The translations under genes were made by a program, and so were the position numbers. 64,000 nt of DNA from Enoplosus armatus (Eukaryota > Chordata > Actinopteri > Centrarchiformes > Enoplosidae), in NCBI RefSeq assembly GCF_043641665.1, contig NC_092194.1:12563298-12627297 (forward strand). The letters are read 5' to 3'. Under the pieces are notes generated by a model, which did not search any database, was not told the DNA's origin, and saw only the letters and a program-made list of their open reading frames with translations. This document shows positions 50,701 through 62,200 of this stretch, piece by piece (the stretch's first letter is position 1; every line of letters starts with the position of its first letter).

Positions 50701-53384
50701 TAAACCTGTATTACAATATGTGGTTGGTTGTTGTTGTCGCCTTCTTTGGCCTTATTACTCTACCATACGACTCTAAACATGAGGGCTGTCATCCACAGGT
50801 GAGGCTTCAAGTGCAAAATGTGGACAAACCTCTGTACCGCGGGACATACCACTGCTTCCAGTCAATCATACGCCAGGAGTCGGTAAGCTTCTGTTTGTTC
50901 TGTGACTGCCTCTTAATGTTTTACTTCTGTTATTTCGAAATTGTCTTGGCTGTTAAGTAATGTGTGCTTTCACCACGTGCAGCTTACTATGCCGATGTGG
51001 GGACTGGTCACTGCTGCACTAATTCAAGTGTCCAGTTACAGTCCCATGTCTGGACACAGGCTTCAGCCCGCATGTTCCTAACATGGGGTGTTAGGGGTGA
51101 AAGGGGGAGGTGGTGTGTCTGTTAGCCAGGGTCAGTGAGGACCTTATTCCTGCATGGGCTAAATAAAGCTTTGGACAACGTGCCATTTGAGCTAAGTGGG
51201 GTATGCTTGGTCTCAGTGAATTTCTCATGGCTGTTTGACATGGAGGTGTTGGCTTGTATCCCCCCCCCCACCGTACGATATTAAAATGTTTAGCAAATAT
51301 CACTATTGGCACATTTTGATCTGTAGGGCTAAAAGGGACCAGCAGGCTAGAGAAGAATATTTGACTGTACATGTTTTTGTTTTAGCCTTGTCAGTGTAGT
51401 TATATAATTTTTCAGCATTCCAGCAATGCCTCAATGTTATCGCCTCGAGGCTTTAAAACTTGGAAACGCTGTTTCGGTCATACTTTTTTTGACTTCCTAT
51501 GAGTCGTTCCTCTCTCGTTACTGTGACTGGAAATACAGGCACAACGACAGGACAAAGACAACTTTTTGATAACTTTAGGGATATTTTGGAGCTAAAAAAA
51601 CATACTGATTAACTTACTCTGCACCCTTTGTCATAAATGAAACCAAATTGTGAGTTGACTGTATTGTTACACCAATTTGTGCATATTATTAATTTGTGAA
51701 CTCAAAATAGTAATTTGTTCCCTCAGATTAATATCTGTGTGCATGAATTCACAAAACAACTTTCTTTATTTTGCGATGCATTACAGTTGTATGTGGATAC
51801 TTAGCAGCTGAAGCCGGCTGAAAAGAGTAAAATAAAAACTAATATCAGATGTATTTAATCTCAGCTATTATTACAGCTGTAACTACTATTATCAGTCATA
51901 TTTCCAGTATTATTATAATTATAGCTGCTATTTCTACTGCTAGTGCTGCCATACATCTCTGTCTATCTGTCTGTCTGTGTGTTGGTCTGTCTATCTGTGT
52001 CTCTACGTCTTTCTCTCTCTCTCTGTCTCTTTCTGTCTGTCTGTCTGTCTGTCCCCCTCTCTCTTTCTCCCTCCCTCTCTATGTCTCTCTCTCTCTCTCT
52101 CCCTCTCTCTCTCTCAAACCCAACCGGTCAAAGCAGATGACCGCCCACCTAAAGTCTGGTTCTGCTCGAGGTTTCTGCCTCTTAAAAGGAAATTTTTCCT
52201 TGCCACTGTCGCCAAAGTGCTTGCTCATGGTGGGAACTGTTGGGTCTCTGTAATAACATCATAAAGAGTCGGTCTAGACCTGCTTTATTTGTAAAGTGTC
52301 ATGAGATGGCTTTTGTTATGATTTGGCGCTATATAAATAAAATTGAATTGAATTGAATTGAGATGTAGCTTCAAAATGATGACGAGTACAGAGGGGACAA
52401 GGACAGTTGGAATGAATGCTAGCCTGTTACATTAATTCCCTCTGCCACAATATTAGCTTGATTTGAAGAAATTAAGTAATTTAAGGGTGTAATTAAATAA
52501 TTAAAGGGTCAAATTGATTCATTTCTAGGAAATAACTAATTTGTGTGCACAGATTATCAAAAACTTTACCTTTCATATCTGCCTACAGATGTAATCTGTC
52601 TTTGTGTCTGTAGATGTTCGGTCTGTACAAAGGCATCGGCTCCCCAATGATGGGCCTGACCTTCATCAATGCCATAGTTTTTGGTGTCCAGGGAAACGCC
52701 ATGCGCAAGCTTGGCCGCGACACACCTCTCAACCAGTTCCTGGCCGGAGCCTCTGCCGGAGCCATCCAGTGTGTCATCTGCTGCCCAATGGAGCTGGCCA
52801 AGACTCGCATGCAGCTGCAGGGGACTGGAGAGAAGAAGTCGAAGAGGAAGGTTTATAAGAACTCGCTGGACTGTCTGGTGAGAATCTACAATAAGGAGGG
52901 AATTCGAGGTATCAATCGCGGCATGGTGACCACCCTGCTGCGCGAGACGCCTGGTTTCGGTGTGTACTTTCTCACTTATGACATATTGACACGTTCCCTG
53001 GGCTGTGAGCCAGAAGACCCTTACATGATCCCCAAGCTGTTGTTTGCTGGTGGGATGTCTGGCATCGCTTCCTGGATCTCCACCTATCCCGTGGATGTGA
53101 TCAAGTCGCGTCTTCAGGCGGACGGGGTCGGCGGCGTCAACCAGTACAGTGGCATTATGGACTGTGTCAGGCAGAGCTTAAAGAAGGAGGGGTGGAGGGT
53201 GTTCACACGTGGACTCACATCCACTTTGCTCCGCGCATTTCCAGTGAATGCTACCACGTTTGCCACTGTGACTCTGTTTTTATTGTACATGCGTGAGGGC
53301 GAGGAGTGTAGCATTCAGGACTCTGAGCCACAGCCTGTCCAGCTGCAGCCTCTGCCGCCACAGACACAGCCAAGCAGCATGTAA
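47772..53384 (+). CDS. slc25a29: Mitochondrial basic amino acids transporter SLC25A29
   Basis: Coding exons are 47772-47805, 49606-49649, 50799-50882 and 52614-53384 (TAA). They total 933 bp, or 310 residues (human 303). The SLC25 family forms six-helix, three-repeat carriers in the inner mitochondrial membrane; this member moves arginine, lysine and ornithine. The three PX(D/E)XX(K/R) signatures are present: PFDTVK (residues 21-26), PMELAK (about 112) and PVDVIK (about 213). Diagnostic stretches include YRGTYHCFQSIIRQES, GSPMMGLTFINA and NRGMVTTLLRETPGFGVYF. The start MALDFAAGCIGG matches the mammalian MALDF start. The C-terminal tail after LFLLYMREGEE is Pro/Gln-rich and poorly conserved. 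The gene has the same orientation as wars1, as in human. Confidence 0.97.
47806..49605 (+). other. slc25a29 intron 1
   Basis: A 1.8 kb first intron, AT-rich, with GTTAGC/GCTAAC words just after the donor. No gene is seen. Confidence 0.8.
49650..50798 (+). other. slc25a29 intron 2
   Basis: A 1.15 kb intron between the exons for GHPFDTVK and VRLQVQNV. It has no recognisable element. Confidence 0.8.
50883..52613 (+). other. slc25a29 intron 3 carrying a LINE-type 3' tail
   Basis: A 1.7 kb intron. It holds a CT/TCTG-rich tract (51957-52114) continuous with a teleost dispersed repeat ending in a GAATT tail (to 52362). The rest is AT-rich with no gene. Confidence 0.8.
51957..52362 (+). repeat. 3' terminus of a teleost LINE (or derived SINE) with GAATT tail
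   Basis: A CT/TCTG-rich tract runs into CCAACCGGTCAAAGCAGATG, GGTTTCTGCCTCTTAAAAGG, TCCTTGCCACTGTCGCC, GGCGCTATATAAATAAAATT and a (GAATT)n tail. This block is familiar from many teleost genomes as a LINE 3' end, probably L2-like. It carries its own AATAAA (about 52336) in sense orientation inside slc25a29 intron 3. Confidence 0.7.
52614..53384 (+). CDS. slc25a29: slc25a29 terminal coding exon
   Basis: A 771 bp exon that encodes residues 55-310, including the second and third carrier repeats. Acceptor is TCTGTAG. The first codon happens to be ATG (MFGLYKG), but this is internal: upstream exons supply the first carrier signature. Two overlapping open frames in this exon (52604-52858, 52681-52881) are shadows. 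Confidence 0.97.
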   Translation: MFGLYKGIGSPMMGLTFINAIVFGVQGNAMRKLGRDTPLNQFLAGASAGAIQCVICCPMELAKTRMQLQGTGEKKSKRKVYKNSLDCLVRIYNKEGIRGINRGMVTTLLRETPGFGVYFLTYDILTRSLGCEPEDPYMIPKLLFAGGMSGIASWISTYPVDVIKSRLQADGVGGVNQYSGIMDCVRQSLKKEGWRVFTRGLTSTLLRAFPVNATTFATVTLFLLYMREGEECSIQDSEPQPVQLQPLPPQTQPSSM

Positions 53385-55460
53385 GCCGTGCTGCAGCAGT
53401 GAGCATTACTACAAATCTATTGAGTGTAGATGGAATTTGCAGCTTCGTGCAGGTCAGTGATCTGTTAACTGGTGTCCATAATGAGAAAGGTGAACTGATC
53501 CTAGGTAAGAATCTGCCCACGGAGCTTCAGCAAAGTGACCACATGTAGTATTTAAATAATATATTTTAAGATAAAAGCTGTAAGCACTTGTAAATATGAT
53601 CTGTTTTTAAAAGTACTTCGTTTTGTACACATTTGTTTTGAGTTTTAAGTAATTTAGGAAACTTGACGGTTACAAAAGTTGCTGTAAAATACAGTGACGG
53701 TTACAGATGTTCCTAAAATTTAGAGTCAAAGAAACGCTTGAGGTAAAAAAAGGAGTATGTTTGGAATTCATCCACTGTTAGACATGTTTACCAAAGTCCA
53801 CAAAGTTTGGCATACATGTGAACATTAATGTCTTTGTACTGTTCCTTTGTGCAAACTTCCATCAGTGAAATGAATGTGATTGAAAGATTTAATTTATAAA
53901 TTTTAAGCAGTTGACCAACTCATGATATTCTTTCCATGGTGTCCTGGTCTAGTCTTCCCCTTTCTATTAGTGCGAGCACAGCATCTTATCAAAATGGTTA
54001 CAAATACAAAGAAAGCCTTATACATGTACATTTATGTAGATATTGTTGTATTCTTTTTCTGAGGTAACAGCTGTCTTCTTTTTATTTCAGCTTTCCGTCT
54101 ACTTTAATAATCTGCTTTGGATCATGAGGCCCATTGCAGTATGACATAAACATGGTTTAGATAAATTAATTAATTAATACTAATTTCTTTCTAGTTTGTT
54201 TAATAATATGATACGATCACTGATGCCAAACCACCAACCAAATCTGATGCAGTTTTTCTGCATCTTTTTGTCCTGGACATCGTACAGTGTCCAAAGAAAG
54301 CACCTTATGGTATGATATTAAGCACATGTACGGTTAAAAACTATTTTTGGCAATCACATTTTTTACTTTACACAATAGATTTTATTTAGTATTTCCCACT
54401 AAAGCAAGATTCTGTTACAGCGTTGACAAAATTGATTAAAAGTGGGCTTTTTAAAAAGTATTTTGAAACCTTCGTGGACGGGAAGCACAATGTTTAGCAG
54501 GCTCCACATTCTTCATAGGGGAAGGCAGAAATAAAACTTCAGCTTGTGACTTGAAACGCCTGATGTGAACTTTTGTGAATTGTCACTTGTTGAGAGGTCA
54601 CTATTCTGCCAAGAAAAACAATTGGTAAAGCTCACAAGGTTCAAATGTTCAGCACCAAAGATGGAACCAACTAGTTTTACGGCTGGTTTTGTTGTCTTAA
54701 AGCCTCTAAATATGACCCTTAAAGGTTTTTAAATCTTTGGACAAACAAAATCTGGTTTCCTCTCAATATTAACCATTATAGGACACAGAGCACACACACG
54801 TCACTCAGAGCAACGTGACCTCTGTTAACTGGCTGAAGTACAAATGCTTCACATTTTGCAAGTTTAGAATATAAACTATTAACACGTCAAACACAGAAAC
54901 TGCAGAAATGCAAAATGCACTTGCAAAACACCTAACTGCAGGTGACACATGTATCAAAATAGCTGAAGCTGTGTCCTTGCATGTAGACGGCACACATCTT
55001 TATTCTTCATCTGCTGTTTTAAACTACTGCTGCGGTTACTTATCAATGAGTGTAAGTAGATGTTAGACTGGGACTGCAGGGTCTGAACTGCTTCGGGGCT
55101 GTCTAAAGACATAATGATGTATGTACATACTGTGAATTTGGTGGTTTTTGTTTTCATTTCATCCTTTTGTAAGTAAAGGTGTGAAATCTCTTGGCTTTAG
55201 ATTGATCTTAATTACAATCCTGTATTTTCCTCTTTCAAGACTTTAGCTCTCTATTTTGTAATTTACATTTGTCTGGTTTGTGTGACTGTACTGGTGGGAT
55301 GATGCATGATTGTCTATCTTTTTATAAAAGGGCTGCTGTAACGGTCTAATGTTGCCTGTGTGCTCTGTACTTGTTTATGTACAATATCTCACACCAAAGC
55401 AGCATGCGCACTCTGTAGTTCTTTGAGAGAATAGTGAAATAAAAGCCACTTTTTTTTTTC
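53385..55460 (+). other. slc25a29: slc25a29 3' UTR
   Basis: About 2 kb of AT-rich sequence without coding potential. AATAAA at 55438-55443 is a good distal poly(A) signal; another AATAAA lies near 54530. The distal signal is only about 270 bases from the opposing fancm poly(A) signal. Confidence 0.55.
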
Positions 55461-55699
55461 TCATGTTTTCTGAAAGACGTGGTTCTTGGTACAGCTGTTA
55501 CCACAATATTTTGGATATTTATTCGTTTTAACACTTGAATAAGTTGTCAGAAACCCTAGATAATGTAGAAATATGTTTTGTTAATGATATGAAAGACTGA
55601 CCTCTAGTGGTTATATATGTGTATCATAGGTTTTACTTGGAGCAGACTCCTTCAAATATTTGAAGGGGGAACACAGAAGTGCTTTGTGACACAATGTAC

Positions 55700-56217
55700 A
55701 AAAATAGCACTCTTTATTAAAGAAATTCTTCATTCAGAATAGAGTTATAACCAAATGTATCCATTATTTTGACAAAAATAAGTTATTCAAGTGTTCTTAT
55801 GATCACAGTATTGCCACAACAGCGCCTGACCGGATTAGTGCCAGTATGTAAGTCTTAAGGTAAACACTTCTCACCCAAATGATTTAATAAAAGAAATCTG
55901 TGGTATTATATAACATACAAATTGAGTTGAGTGGTGTTTCCCCTTCAACGTATTGTGCAAGCAGGTTGAAGCAATACCCTGTCGCTCTTCTTTCATTGAG
56001 ATGCAGCATCAGAGCAGTTAGTATATATAGATAGTTACTGTCGTCCTCTGGTCCCTGGTGAGACTGAAAACAAAGAAGTACAGTGGAGTAAAGATACACC
56101 AGTAAGAAAGAGACAGTAGTGGAAAAATAAAGGAAGAGAGGAAAGCAAAGCATGAAATAGAGGTAGAAATAGATTTCAGATTTGTGGTATTCTTGCAGTG
56201 ATTCTCGCCCCACGCTG
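55700..56217 (-). other. fancm: fancm 3' UTR with poly(A) signal
   Basis: The sequence follows the fancm TAG stop. TTTATT at 55713-55718 reads AATAAA on the minus strand. The UTR contains a strong acceptor-like sequence near 56053, followed by a 60-codon open frame (see findings). Confidence 0.5.
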
Positions 56218-59200
56218 CTAGCTGGTTTTTCCTGTTTTTGATGTGTTCATGAGAAAGGAGTCACAGGAGTAGCGCAGGAAGCGGTAGATCTCCTCAGCTC
56301 TGGATCGACTCATACAGCCTCCCTTCTGTATGGCTTCAATGGAGCTGCAGTAGGAACAAGGGGGGGTGAGAGGGGATGTTGTACTGTGAAAACAAGAGGA
56401 GAAAGAACGCCACAATACACACACACACACACACACTTCCTTTACCTGTTCATGAGTTGTGCGATTGACCTGAAGTTGTGGCTCATGCTGAGGGCGTGGA
56501 CGTAGTTGACTGAGGGCAGGCTCAAGTACAGCTGCAGGGCCTGCTGCCTGTGCTGCCCTTTGACCTCCAGCGGCACAGCGATGCCCTGACCTTTCCGCTG
56601 CTCCAGCCGCGCCAGATCTGCTAGCAAGCCGGCGCTCTCTTCAGCGCCATCGCTCCACAGCAAGCGCACCCCGGTACGCACCAGTGCTGTCAAGGTGCTG
56701 TCATAATAACGTGTTCGCTGAAAGGGACGTGACGCCTCACCTGTGTGTTCATACGGAACAGAAACATGTCATCTCACAAAGTCAATGTAATTGTTGTGAA
56801 AAGTTCCCGTAATGCAGACCTTCAAAGAGCACAAAGAACATTATATCCATTATACAATAACAGGTGTTTACAATATCTATTCATATTAGGGGTGCAGCTA
56901 ATGAATAGTAATTTCTATCCATCGACTAATCAAATGAACTCATTAATCGTTTCAACTAACATTTACATTGTGTATTCATGTAACTCAAACCTAATTTAAA
57001 GGATGAACCTGTACAAAAACCTCAAAATACACAGTATGCAGTGGCTTCATATTAAGTCAAATCAGTAGGCTGACTGACCCGGCTTGGTTCGGTCCTTCTC
57101 CACTATCAGACAAACGCGCTCAAACAATCCCTGCAAGCTGTTCACTCTTTCAGCCAGTCGCTTCCTGTTCTGCATTTGGGCCAAATCTGATTGGCTGTGC
57201 CTCTCCGCTGCCATGCGGTTGCTGACGATGAAGTAGCTGCCGTCCAGCGAGCAAACGTGGACGGTGGCTGTGTGGCGCTGACGCAGGCTGGACATTAGCT
57301 CCACTCCGCTGCTAATGCAGCGACTGTCCACCAGAATGCAGACCGGTCCGGATGCAGCAGGGGACTCGCTGACTGATGAACCCTGTGCAGTGGACTTCTG
57401 AGGCTCTAAGGAGGTGGCAGGGAGTGTCTGGACAAAGGAAAACAAAATCTCAATGTAGTTCATTTTAAATCTCACACATACTGTATGCCCCGATGGCCAG
57501 GTGTGTCATCTTGTTTGCTCGTACCTGGGGTTGTTTCTTGGAGGATAATTCTGACTCTACAAAGTCTAGTTCATCAGAGAGCAAATGCTGATTTTCTAAC
57601 CTCTGGAGACACCTGCAGGAGACAGAAAACGATGCTCTAGTGGCTGATGAATGTTTGTGTTTGTGTGTTACCATATGAGAATCTTTACCTCTCATTCTGC
57701 TGGTCCTCAGTCACTGAGCGTCTCTGTGCCTTGCTCAGCAACGAGACCTTGGATGCTATGGTTGAAGATGAGAAAGAGGGGGGTCCCTGCTGCTGATGAG
57801 GCCTGCAGGGCTCCGGCTGTGCCACCTTTGGCCACAAGGGGGCAGCAACACCCCCCCCTGTTGTGAGACTTGTCTTTTTGCCAACCTCCTCCGCCTCCTC
57901 CTCACTAGAGTCATTAATGCGTATGACACGGGCGCGCTTAGTCTTCACCCCAGCTCTTTGCTCAGGTGGAGCTTCAGCTGTAGTCTTAGCGCCGGCTCCG
58001 ACTCTGGCTCTGGATTTGTGCAGGAAAACACGCCGCCTGGTGGCATACTGCCTCTTCCCGTCCACATACGAGTCCTCAGGCATTAGTTCAATGTCCTCAG
58101 CCTCTTCCTCGCTGCTCTCCAGCTCCTCCACCTCACTGCCCACCACAAAGCTGTCCTCTGCATATGTTTCATCCATCTCAGGCACCTGGGACCAAAGGAC
58201 CAAACACGATTAGACTAAATGTTAACTAAACTACTCGTTGTAACTCAAGTTTTTTATTTGCATTGAGTAAAGAAATAAACAGTATACCTGAGAAAATATG
58301 TCCATGTTGTGATGATTTCTGTAGGACATTTTGAACTTGCCCTGGACTGCAGGGCTTCTCACTGACTTCAGGTAAACACAGTGCATCTCCGAGTCTGACA
58401 CAGAGGAGAACAGACAGGAAGCCCAATAAATGTAAATGTCACGGAACAATTCCTTCAGCCTATTTAAGGTCTGCAGTTTAGTGGACTGGATTTTAACTAT
58501 AATCCACTGACGGTACAATAAAACCAGATTTCTTGGAATAACCACAATGTTGTACCGTTCAGTCCCTGTGAGAAGTGCGTGTTGTTGACCACAAAGCCTT
58601 CAAGAGACTGGTTCTGGTCTTCTCCATCCTCTTCATCAGATGACACGTCTGCGCCCCCCTCCTCCTCCTCCTCCGACAGCTTCGCTTCTTCATCCAGGAA
58701 CTGACGCCCTTTTCGACACACGGCGTGCTGAGAGAGGAACGATGGAAAATGTCAAGGTTTGACGGATGCTGAAGGTGTCTGACATTTATTTATAGACGAC
58801 ATTTTTATGTGAGGAGGAAGGTGTTATTGTTTTGGGGCAAAAGTTATACTGGTCTGAAATGTGTTATGATTGTATTTTGAAAGAGACAAACAGCAGCAGT
58901 ATAGCGGAAGTACAATCAAGTTTCTGCACAACAAGTAACACACACTCTAATGTTGCCCTACTTACAGAAACAACCAGAAACAAGCAACCAGAGCTGCATA
59001 TGTATGTAAACAGGTGTCACTCATTGCATGCAGTGATGCGAAATCATGGGTGATAAATGCTATAATTCAGATTCAGATCACAGCGTCCTACAAAGCCACC
59101 TGTTACATACAGACCTTGGCTTTGCGCTGTTGGACTCGTTGCCTCTCAGCTCCGTGTGCTGTCGCTTTGCGCGTGAACACGGACTCATTCTGGAAATCGT

Positions 59201-62200
59201 CATCAGAAACAGCTTCGCCCTCCATTTCATCAGACTGGAGACCAATGAGGAGAACAAATTGGTTAAATACCGTACAGTTAATGGTTTATGATGCTGAATC
59301 TTATCAAACCTTTAGGACTTGAGTAAATTATCATAAGAAATGCATGGAGTGAAAGTATTTAAATCAAACCGGCTGTGGCATTCTTTACTGCTAATGAAGA
59401 AAATCTTACTGTATTAAGTGCAGCTGTACGTTTCCTGTTCACAACCACCGGAGAGTCCACATCACTGGAGATCTTTGACTAGAAGATAAAACATGTTTCA
59501 TACTCATTCAAGAATTCTGTGTGATTTTCGTTTATATTGTCAATACATGTTTTGCTGAGACATTTCGGGAGCTGAAAATGTTTCTTCACTGCTTGCAAGC
59601 CGGTTGCCATGACAACTGCAGGTACCTTGGAAGTGACAGACAGAGGCAGCAGCCTGAGCCGTCTGAATCAGATATCACCTGTCTTGGTTGTTGTTTTTGT
59701 ACCACAACACAGAGGTTAACTTTTTGTTTACTGTGTGTTTGTATGTATACACCAAGATTATAATTTAAGTGGCCGTCTTTTTTGTATACATCACATTAAC
59801 CTTACGAAAGGAAAAAAAGAGCAAACTAAAGCTGCAATGATTAGAAAATCAATCTGCAGCAATTTCTTATTATTTTTTATAGCAGAAATGGCTTTCATTC
59901 ACTGGATCCAGGTTATTAAATGTGTTATTAAATATTTTCTGGTTTCCTTTGTCTTCAGTGATACTAAACTGAATATAATTGGGTTTTTTCATTAGAAAAT
60001 GTCACCATGGGCTCTGTTGATGGCCATTTTCACATTTTATAGACCAAATGATTAATTGAGAAAACAATCAGCAGATTAATAAAATAATAAGCTGCAGACC
60101 TACAATCAGCAGGCCTTGCTTACCATTTCTGGGGACGACAAAGGGTTGACCTTGTTCTGATGTCTTCTTTTATGAACCACAACTTCATCCTCACTGTCAC
60201 TGTTGCACTCCACTAAGAAAGAAGGTGAGACACACAGAACAATGCAGGGATCTCTACGGCAGCAAACAAAGTAAGCCAATATAAAGACATTTCAAGTTTA
60301 GGAATCAGGGTAAACAAACCTGGATGAGGAGGGGAGTCCGCCACACAGACTGACTCCTCATGTGAGCCGTTTCCCACACCCGACACTCTCCCTGGCTCGG
60401 CGGTGAGACCCTCCAGTCGCCTCCGCTTTAAGTTGAAGAGTAAAGACGGGGTGCGAGGCCCGGCGTTATCAGGCAGGAGCTTCCATCTAGCTACTGGTGA
60501 TGTGATTGGAGATGGGAGTGCACCACCCAGAAGAGAGGACATTTCTCTCTTCCTACGCTCTGACTGCTTTTGTGGTGTAGATAACGTGGATTCACTGGAC
60601 AGTAGAGGCACTCTCTGTCTATGGAAGCTGTTATAGGGAGTGGAGGAGCTGGACACGGCCTGCTTTTTAGGCTGAGGAGAGGCCGACATGCATGGGGCGG
60701 GAACATCCTCTACTTCTTCCTCGGAGTCCTCCAGTGAATAGCCGAGGTCAAAGTTGACAGAGAAGTAGTCGTGGGAGCCTTCAAATGACTCAGAGGTTTG
60801 TTGCACTCTGGGAGATTTACAATGAGCTGTAATTGCCTTGCCTGTCATTGAATTGTGTGTTGCAGGTTTACTTTGTGCTGCGGTGTGTGTATTATGTTTT
60901 GTCTCTGTAGTGTTATGGATGTCTGTGTCCTGAGTTATCAGTTTGGCATGCGGATAATGAGTTAAATCATCTGTGTGCGCTGTGTTTACTCTATGGGCGC
61001 TTTCAGCTGTGTGCTTAGTGCTAAATGGGTTTGTCGGGGTGTGCATATGTGAAGTGTTATACAACTTTTTGGTGCTATTAGCAATGCCTCCAGCACTAGG
61101 GGATGTCCTGGGTGTGATGCCAGGAGTCGAGATGTCTGGGATGGTCATCTGCAGGAAGGCTTCATCATCCCCAAACAGATCCATGCTCTCGTCCATGTGA
61201 GAGTCCCCGTCGTCTTTCACGCCACCGTCTCTCAAGTCTGACATTTCCTCATTCCTCGCATCATCCCAACAACTCTCTTTGTCTTCACTCATGGCATCAT
61301 TCTTACTTTTTATTTCCTTGTACTTTTCAGCTTCCGCACCAAGCTGTTCCTCCTTGTAAATCTCATCATCTGTCTCTTTGCTATCATCTCTTATGTTGTG
61401 ATTATCATTCACTACTTCTTCCCCAAAAACCTCATCCCAGGTTGGACTGTCTGCTGCTGCGCTGCCCCTGCTGACGGTTTGCAGCTCCTGACAAGGCTGA
61501 TCATGACAGATTTTACTGTTCTTTTTATGACCTGGAGGCTCGTTGGAGTCCACCCCAAGGGAGGCATTGTCAGCGTCACTCATCATCACTTCATCATCAT
61601 CGTCGTCGTCGTCCACGTCCAGGGTGAAGCTGACCTGGAATGGCTGATGAGGCCGCTGGGGGGAGAAAGGAAATGATGGAGCAGCCATGTCGGCCTCTAA
61701 ATCTTCGGTCAGTGACGGAGGAGATCGGGACAGGAGCTCCGCCACGTTGGCCAAGATGACCTTCAGACTCTGATCTCTTCCTGGGAGGAGTTTAACAGAG
61801 GAGGGAGGAGCTGAACCCCATTTAGGAAGGTAGAACATGGCCTGAAGTTCAACATCTTCATCTTCATCAATCAACTGTGAAATTTTGTCTAAATTTACAG
61901 GCTCTGATTTTATGACATCCTTGTTAATAATGGCACAGTCATCATCCACGTCTGCTTCTGGACAGTCATTGTTTGGGGGAAGAGGACAAATTGCCTCAGG
62001 TCCTGGGTGATCTGTGATGTCATCATAAGGTGCCTCAGTATCATGTTCAACAGGTAGTCTTTGTTTTGCCACGGTCACTGTGGAAACAACTGGAAATCTT
62101 TGTATATTTTCCCTCTCGGCTTCCTCGTCGATGCATTCCAGGTCAGACAACGTCGAATGAGATTGTTTGGGTTTGTTCGTGGTAGCTTTAGTGCAGGTCT

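Noticed and set aside
52604..52881. Two alternative plus frames in the slc25a29 last exon
   Set aside because: Out of frame with the carrier signatures; shadows.
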